Assembly (NCBI GenBank): GCA_934747325.1
Contig: CAKVGW010000022.1
Coordinates: 1 to 25,287, forward strand
Origin: an uncultured Candidatus Melainabacteria bacterium
GTDB taxonomy: Bacteria > Cyanobacteriota > Vampirovibrionia > Gastranaerophilales > Gastranaerophilaceae
DNA: 25,287 bases
Reading direction: 5' to 3'
Part shown: one piece after another, positions 22,268 to 25,287 of the stretch
How the letters are laid out: each line of letters starts with the position of its first letter
Numbering within the stretch: position 1 is the stretch's first letter
Position numbers and translations under genes: made by a program
The notes under the pieces: model-generated
Told to the model about the DNA's origin: nothing
The model's database searches: none
Seen by the model: the letters and a program-made list of their open reading frames with translations, nothing else

Positions 22268-23338
22268 CTACTCAATAACTCCTCCTCCTAATACAACATC
22301 ACCGTCATACAACACAACGGATTGTCCGGGAGCGATTGATTTTTGCATATCTTCAAATACAACTTCTATTTTGTTTTCGCCGATAGGACGAACTGTAACA
22401 TTCGTTGGAGTCTGAGTTGAACGTATTTTTGCTTGGCACTTGATTTCTTTATTAAGTTTGTCAAACGCAATCCAATTCAAATCATCTGCAACAAGTCTAT
22501 CTTTAAAAGTTTTGTCTTTAAATCCTACAACAACCTCATTAGTTTCACCCCTAAGCTCAACTACATACAAAGCCTCAGTCGAAGATATTCCTAATCCTTT
22601 TCTCTGACCGATTGTATAATTCCAAACGCCTTCGTGTTCGCCCAAAACTTTGCCGTCCATATCAATGATATTACCGCGTTTTGGTTTTACTCCCAAAAGT
22701 TCATTATAGTCGCCTTCATAAAAATCTTGCGAATCAGGTTTTTCGGCAACTTCTAAACCTGCTTTTGAGGCAATTGCGCGAATTTCTTCTTTTGTATAAC
22801 CGCCTAAAGGTAACAAAATATTTTCTAATTGTCTTTGTTTTAAACGATACAAAAAGTATGACTGGTCTTTGTGTGGATTTACACCGCGTTTAAGCAAATA
22901 CCTGCCGTTTTCATCCGCTTCAACTCTTGCGTAATGACCTGTTGCGAATTTTTCAAATTTAAGCCCGTTTTCTTTTGCAATATACGGTAAAACGTCAAAT
23001 TTAATAAGCGAATTGCACCAAACACAAGGGTTTGGAGTTCGGCCTTTCAAATATTCATCTCTAAAATTCTTCAAAACGATTTCGTCATACTTGCTTGCGC
23101 AATCGAAAACGTGGAACTCAATACCTAGCTCTTTGCAAACTTTTGCTGCTGATTCGATATCTTCTTTTTCGTCAGGGCCTAAGCAAGCACCATGGCTGGA
23201 AGGATTGATTTTTACGCTCATGCCTTTATCGCCCCAAATCGCCATTGTAGCGCCAATAACATTATGTCCCGCTTCTTTTAGAAGCAAAGCTGCTGTTGAA
23301 GAGTCCACTCCTCCTGACATTCCAACTAATATATCCAT
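22268..23338 (-). CDS. mnmA: tRNA-specific 2-thiouridylase MnmA (variant active site)
   Basis: A 356-residue protein that thiolates U34 of Lys, Glu and Gln tRNAs. The PP-loop SGGVDSS is at residues 8-14; RTPNPCVWCNSLIKF has Cys105 and Cys108; GHYARVE, KDQSYFLYRL and WNYTIGQRKGLGI are all MnmA signatures. The second catalytic Cys of canonical MnmA (DSxxxC) is replaced: DSQDFYEGDYNELL has Tyr207 at that position. The added Cys105 gives a CxxC pair, a pattern that suggests an iron-sulfur-dependent type of thiolase. The start codon directly follows the nadA stop (TAAATG), with AGGAG inside the end of nadA as SD, so the two are translationally coupled. Confidence 0.9.
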   Translation of the reverse strand: MDILVGMSGGVDSSTAALLLKEAGHNVIGATMAIWGDKGMSVKINPSSHGACLGPDEKEDIESAAKVCKELGIEFHVFDCASKYDEIVLKNFRDEYLKGRTPNPCVWCNSLIKFDVLPYIAKENGLKFEKFATGHYARVEADENGRYLLKRGVNPHKDQSYFLYRLKQRQLENILLPLGGYTKEEIRAIASKAGLEVAEKPDSQDFYEGDYNELLGVKPKRGNIIDMDGKVLGEHEGVWNYTIGQRKGLGISSTEALYVVELRGETNEVVVGFKDKTFKDRLVADDLNWIAFDKLNKEIKCQAKIRSTQTPTNVTVRPIGENKIEVVFEDMQKSIAPGQSVVLYDGDVVLGGGVIE

Positions 23339-24247
23339 TTATGCGCAAGCTCCTATTAACATTTTTTCTATACATTCACAAGCTTTTTCGGCAACTTTCT
23401 CATCAACGGTAACTTCGTGTTGTTCAAATTTCAAAGCATTATAAATATCTTCTAATGAGTTCCATTTCATATTTTGACAAACAATATCTTCTCTAATCAA
23501 GAAAAATTCTTTGTCTTTGTAATCACGCTTAAGTCTATCTAAAACGCCCTTTTCGGTTGCGATTACAAAACTTTTTTCATTAGAATTTGCAACATAATCC
23601 ATAATTTCTTTGGTCGAACCGACAAAATCTGCAATTTCTGAAACCGTTGTATGACATTCAGGGTGTGCAAGAATTTTTGAATTTGGATGTTCGCGTCTTG
23701 CGTTTTCAATATCTTCAACACGAATTCTCAAATGTGTTGGACAAAAGCCGTTGTAAGTTGTAACTTTTACGTTGCCTAATTTTTTCTCAACCCATTTGCC
23801 AAGATAAGTATCAGGTAAAAATAGTATTTCTTTTGCGCCAAGACTTCTTACCACATTAACTGCGTTTGAACTTGTGCAACAAATATCGCACTCAGCCTTA
23901 ACTTCAGCAGTTGAATTAATATAACATACAGTCGGTACGTTCGGATGAAGTGCCTTAAATTGTCTTAATTGTTCAATATTAATCATATCTGCCATAAAAC
24001 AACCTGAATTCAGATTTGGCAAAAGTACTTTTTTATCAGGGTTAAGAAGTTTTGCCGATTGTGCCATAAAATGCACGCCTGCAAAAACAATTATATCTGC
24101 GTTTGTTTCTTTAGCTTTTTTGCTCAAATAAAAAGAATCGCCAACAAAATCAGAAACTTCATCAACTTCTACAGGTTGATAACAGTGAGTTAGGATTATT
24201 GCGTTTTTCTCTTTCTTAAGTCTATTTATTTCGTCTATATAATTCAT
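23339..24247 (-). CDS. nadA: quinolinate synthase A
   Basis: A 302-residue [4Fe-4S] enzyme that condenses iminoaspartate with dihydroxyacetone phosphate to quinolinate in NAD synthesis. The three cluster ligands are Cys83 (NSGCFMAD), Cys169 (NGFCPTHLR) and Cys257 (IVCQNMKWN), spaced as in the short bacterial form. THCYQPVEVDEVSDFVGDS, YINSTAEVKAECD, TSSNA and HPECHTTVSEIADFVGST are conserved family blocks. The ATG at 24247 is chosen over an upstream start (24313) because AAAGGA lies 6 nt before it and the family begins there. nadB and nadC are not in view. Confidence 0.95.
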   Translation of the reverse strand: MNYIDEINRLKKEKNAIILTHCYQPVEVDEVSDFVGDSFYLSKKAKETNADIIVFAGVHFMAQSAKLLNPDKKVLLPNLNSGCFMADMINIEQLRQFKALHPNVPTVCYINSTAEVKAECDICCTSSNAVNVVRSLGAKEILFLPDTYLGKWVEKKLGNVKVTTYNGFCPTHLRIRVEDIENARREHPNSKILAHPECHTTVSEIADFVGSTKEIMDYVANSNEKSFVIATEKGVLDRLKRDYKDKEFFLIREDIVCQNMKWNSLEDIYNALKFEQHEVTVDEKVAEKACECIEKMLIGACA

Positions 24248-24347
24248 AAAAATCCTTTCAGAATTTATACTAACACAAAGATTTTTAAATTCAAAAATTT
24301 TATTGTATACCATAACATTTCATTAATAAAGAGTTTCAAGTAAAAAT

Positions 24348-24386
24348 AAAAAGCCGGTTGAATTTTTAATTTTCAACCGGCTTTTT
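24348..24386 (-). terminator. intrinsic terminator after the coiled-coil gene
   Basis: A 15-bp stem AAAAAGCCGGTTGAA (24348-24362) with its complement (24372-24386) around a 9-nt loop, flanked by A and T runs on both sides. It lies about 20 nt after the stop of the gene at 24406 and upstream of nadA, isolating the two units. Confidence 0.88.
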
Positions 24387-24405
24387 ATTTTTATATTTTA
24401 ATTTT

Positions 24406-24996
24406 TTACTTCGTTGTTTGTATAAACAAACTAATCAAATCATTCAAAGCAGAATATTGTTTTTGGTAGCTTTGAGATTGTTTTTCAAGAGTCAAAATTT
24501 GTTTTTTGTATTCTTGAATAGACGCTTGACATTCTCTAGCAGAAACTTTTAAGTTTTCTTGAACTTGTTGTGCATCTTGTAAAACACTTTTCATTGAAAT
24601 TCCCAATGCTTCCATAGTTTGTTTGATAATTTGCGCACCTGTGTGTCTTGAAACACCGCTTGGAAGTTGTGAAATAAGTTTCTTAAGAACTGTAATATTT
24701 GCAGGCATTTCAAACTGTTCAGCAACAGGTTCTGCAATTGGTGCAGACATTGCTTTTGGTTCTGCAAAAAACGGGTCTTTTTCTTCTTCTATATCATCAA
24801 AAAAGTTTGTTGTTTTAGCAGGTTTTGCAGGCTCTGCAAAAAAATCATCTTCTGTAGTAGCAGGAGTTGAAGAAGCAAAAATATCATCAGATGCTGATGA
24901 AAAATCATTCATTTGTTCTTCTTGCATATCCATATTTTCAGCTTGTTTTTTCAAAGCTTCTACAATCTTTTTCCCAACACTTTCGTTATTCGGCAT
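24406..24996 (-). CDS. acidic hypothetical protein with C-terminal coiled coil
   Basis: A 196-residue soluble protein in two parts. Residues 1-95 are acidic and disordered-looking, rich in Asp, Glu, Pro and Ala, with repeated short FF motifs (DDFFAEP, NFFDDIEEE, DPFFAEP). Residues 96-196 look ordered: ITVLKKLISQLPSGVSRHTG, IIKQTMEALGISMKSVLQ, then a long coiled coil (IQEYKKQILTLEKQSQSYQK). Repeated FF/acidic motifs on a tail often act as docking sites, here inference. No family recognised. SD AGGGAG precedes the ATG at 24996; it is a single-gene unit with its own promoter and terminator. Confidence 0.75.
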   Translation of the reverse strand: MPNNESVGKKIVEALKKQAENMDMQEEQMNDFSSASDDIFASSTPATTEDDFFAEPAKPAKTTNFFDDIEEEKDPFFAEPKAMSAPIAEPVAEQFEMPANITVLKKLISQLPSGVSRHTGAQIIKQTMEALGISMKSVLQDAQQVQENLKVSARECQASIQEYKKQILTLEKQSQSYQKQYSALNDLISLFIQTTK

Positions 24997-25030
24997 AATT
25001 TTTACTCCCTCATAGGTTTACTTCAAAACA

Positions 25031-25059
25031 ATTATATTTGAAACATGCTTAAAGTCCAA
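25031..25059 (-). promoter_or_regulatory. predicted promoter of the coiled-coil protein gene
   Basis: On the - strand, TTGGAC (25059-25054), a 17-nt spacer and TATAAT (25036-25031), with a leader of about 30 nt that contains the SD. Confidence 0.65.
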
Positions 25060-25102
25060 TATTTTGTTATGTTTTGTAAAATGCGCTAAGTTATTTTAAA
25101 TA

Positions 25103-25126
25103 AAAGGCGCTCGCTAGAGCGCCTTT
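25103..25126 (-). terminator. typA terminator
   Basis: AAAGGCGCTC/GAGCGCCTTT, a perfect 10-bp stem with a 4-nt loop, followed on the - strand by TTTATTTAAAA. It begins 5 nt after the typA stop codon. Confidence 0.85.
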
Positions 25127-25131
25127 ATGAA

Positions 25132-25287
25132 TTATATACTCTTAAACTTAACCAAGTCTTGTTTTCTCATTCTGATATTTTCAGGAGTAATTTCAACAAG
25201 TTCATCGTCACCAATGTATTCCAAACAATCTTCCAAAGAAAGTTCTTTATGAGCCTGTAAAGTTACCATTACATCAGCTGTCGCACT
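25132..25287 (-). CDS. typA: translational GTPase TypA/BipA, C-terminus (partial)
   Basis: The last 51 codons of a minus-strand gene entering from the right edge. The peptide includes LSLEDCLEYIGDDELVEITP and ENIRMRKQDL, matching the conserved end of TypA/BipA (LEEALEYIxDDELVEVTPxxIRLRK). TypA is a ribosome-binding GTPase needed under cold and other stress. The GTPase and other domains lie outside the window. A terminator follows directly. Confidence 0.9.
   Translation of the reverse strand, partial: SATADVMVTLQAHKELSLEDCLEYIGDDELVEITPENIRMRKQDLVKFKSI

Noticed and set aside
24248..24313. N-terminal extension of NadA
   Set aside because: The extra 22 residues have no family support, and a good SD sits inside this stretch just before the ATG at 24247.

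Overview
The window is AT-rich bacterial DNA with the standard genetic code (TGA is used as a stop) and dense coding on both strands. A secretin with its ATPase and platform protein means two membranes. MurT, a Mur-ligase-like subunit best known from monoderm bacteria, sits beside YtxH-type small proteins. This mix fits the non-photosynthetic relatives of cyanobacteria (Vampirovibrionia/Melainabacteria, e.g. Gastranaerophilales). That placement is inference: there is no rRNA, tRNA or marker tree here.

Layout. 1-131: unassigned edge with a strong hairpin. 132-1211 (-): membrane acyltransferase. 1252-1385: inverted-repeat element. 1403-2909 (-): two successive pairs of a single-pass membrane protein plus a YtxH-like protein, with a REP-like palindrome inside. 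2990-4288 (+): MurT without a visible GatD. 4324-5433 (+): unknown protein with a weak FliK-like look. 5441-6496 (-): UROD/MetE-fold protein lacking the usual zinc ligands. 6568-7062 (-): ribosomal protein L9. 7212-7993 (+): small phosphopantetheinyl transferase and a 55-residue protein. 7990-9651 (-): membrane-anchored TPR protein. 9754-10356 (+): exported protein. 10626-17586 (+): type IV pilus/type II secretion operon (GspC/PilP-like, secretin, GspE/PilB, GspF/PilC, a small protein, an SDR oxidoreductase) closed by a terminator. 17641-18143: divergent small protein and XRE regulator around a perfect palindrome. 18225-20769 (+): ChbG/YdjC deacetylase and an anchored phospholipase-D-like protein. 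20766-20939 (-): 57-residue protein. 21102-24247 (-): nadA-mnmA followed by bioB, a set that is iron-sulfur dependent or probably so. 24406-24996 (-): acidic coiled-coil protein. 25132-25287 (-): C-terminus of TypA/BipA.

Most striking: five genes without a visible Shine-Dalgarno sequence have a -10-like hexamer ending exactly 6 nt before the ATG, four of them close to TATAAT. This predicts leaderless mRNAs as a regular gene class beside normal SD-led genes. Other points of interest are a dispersed repeat family with an identical 32-mer about 21 kb apart, an MnmA with a CxxC motif but no second catalytic cysteine, an anchored PLD protein with a calcium-loop-like tail, and two convergent gene pairs whose stop codons interlock.
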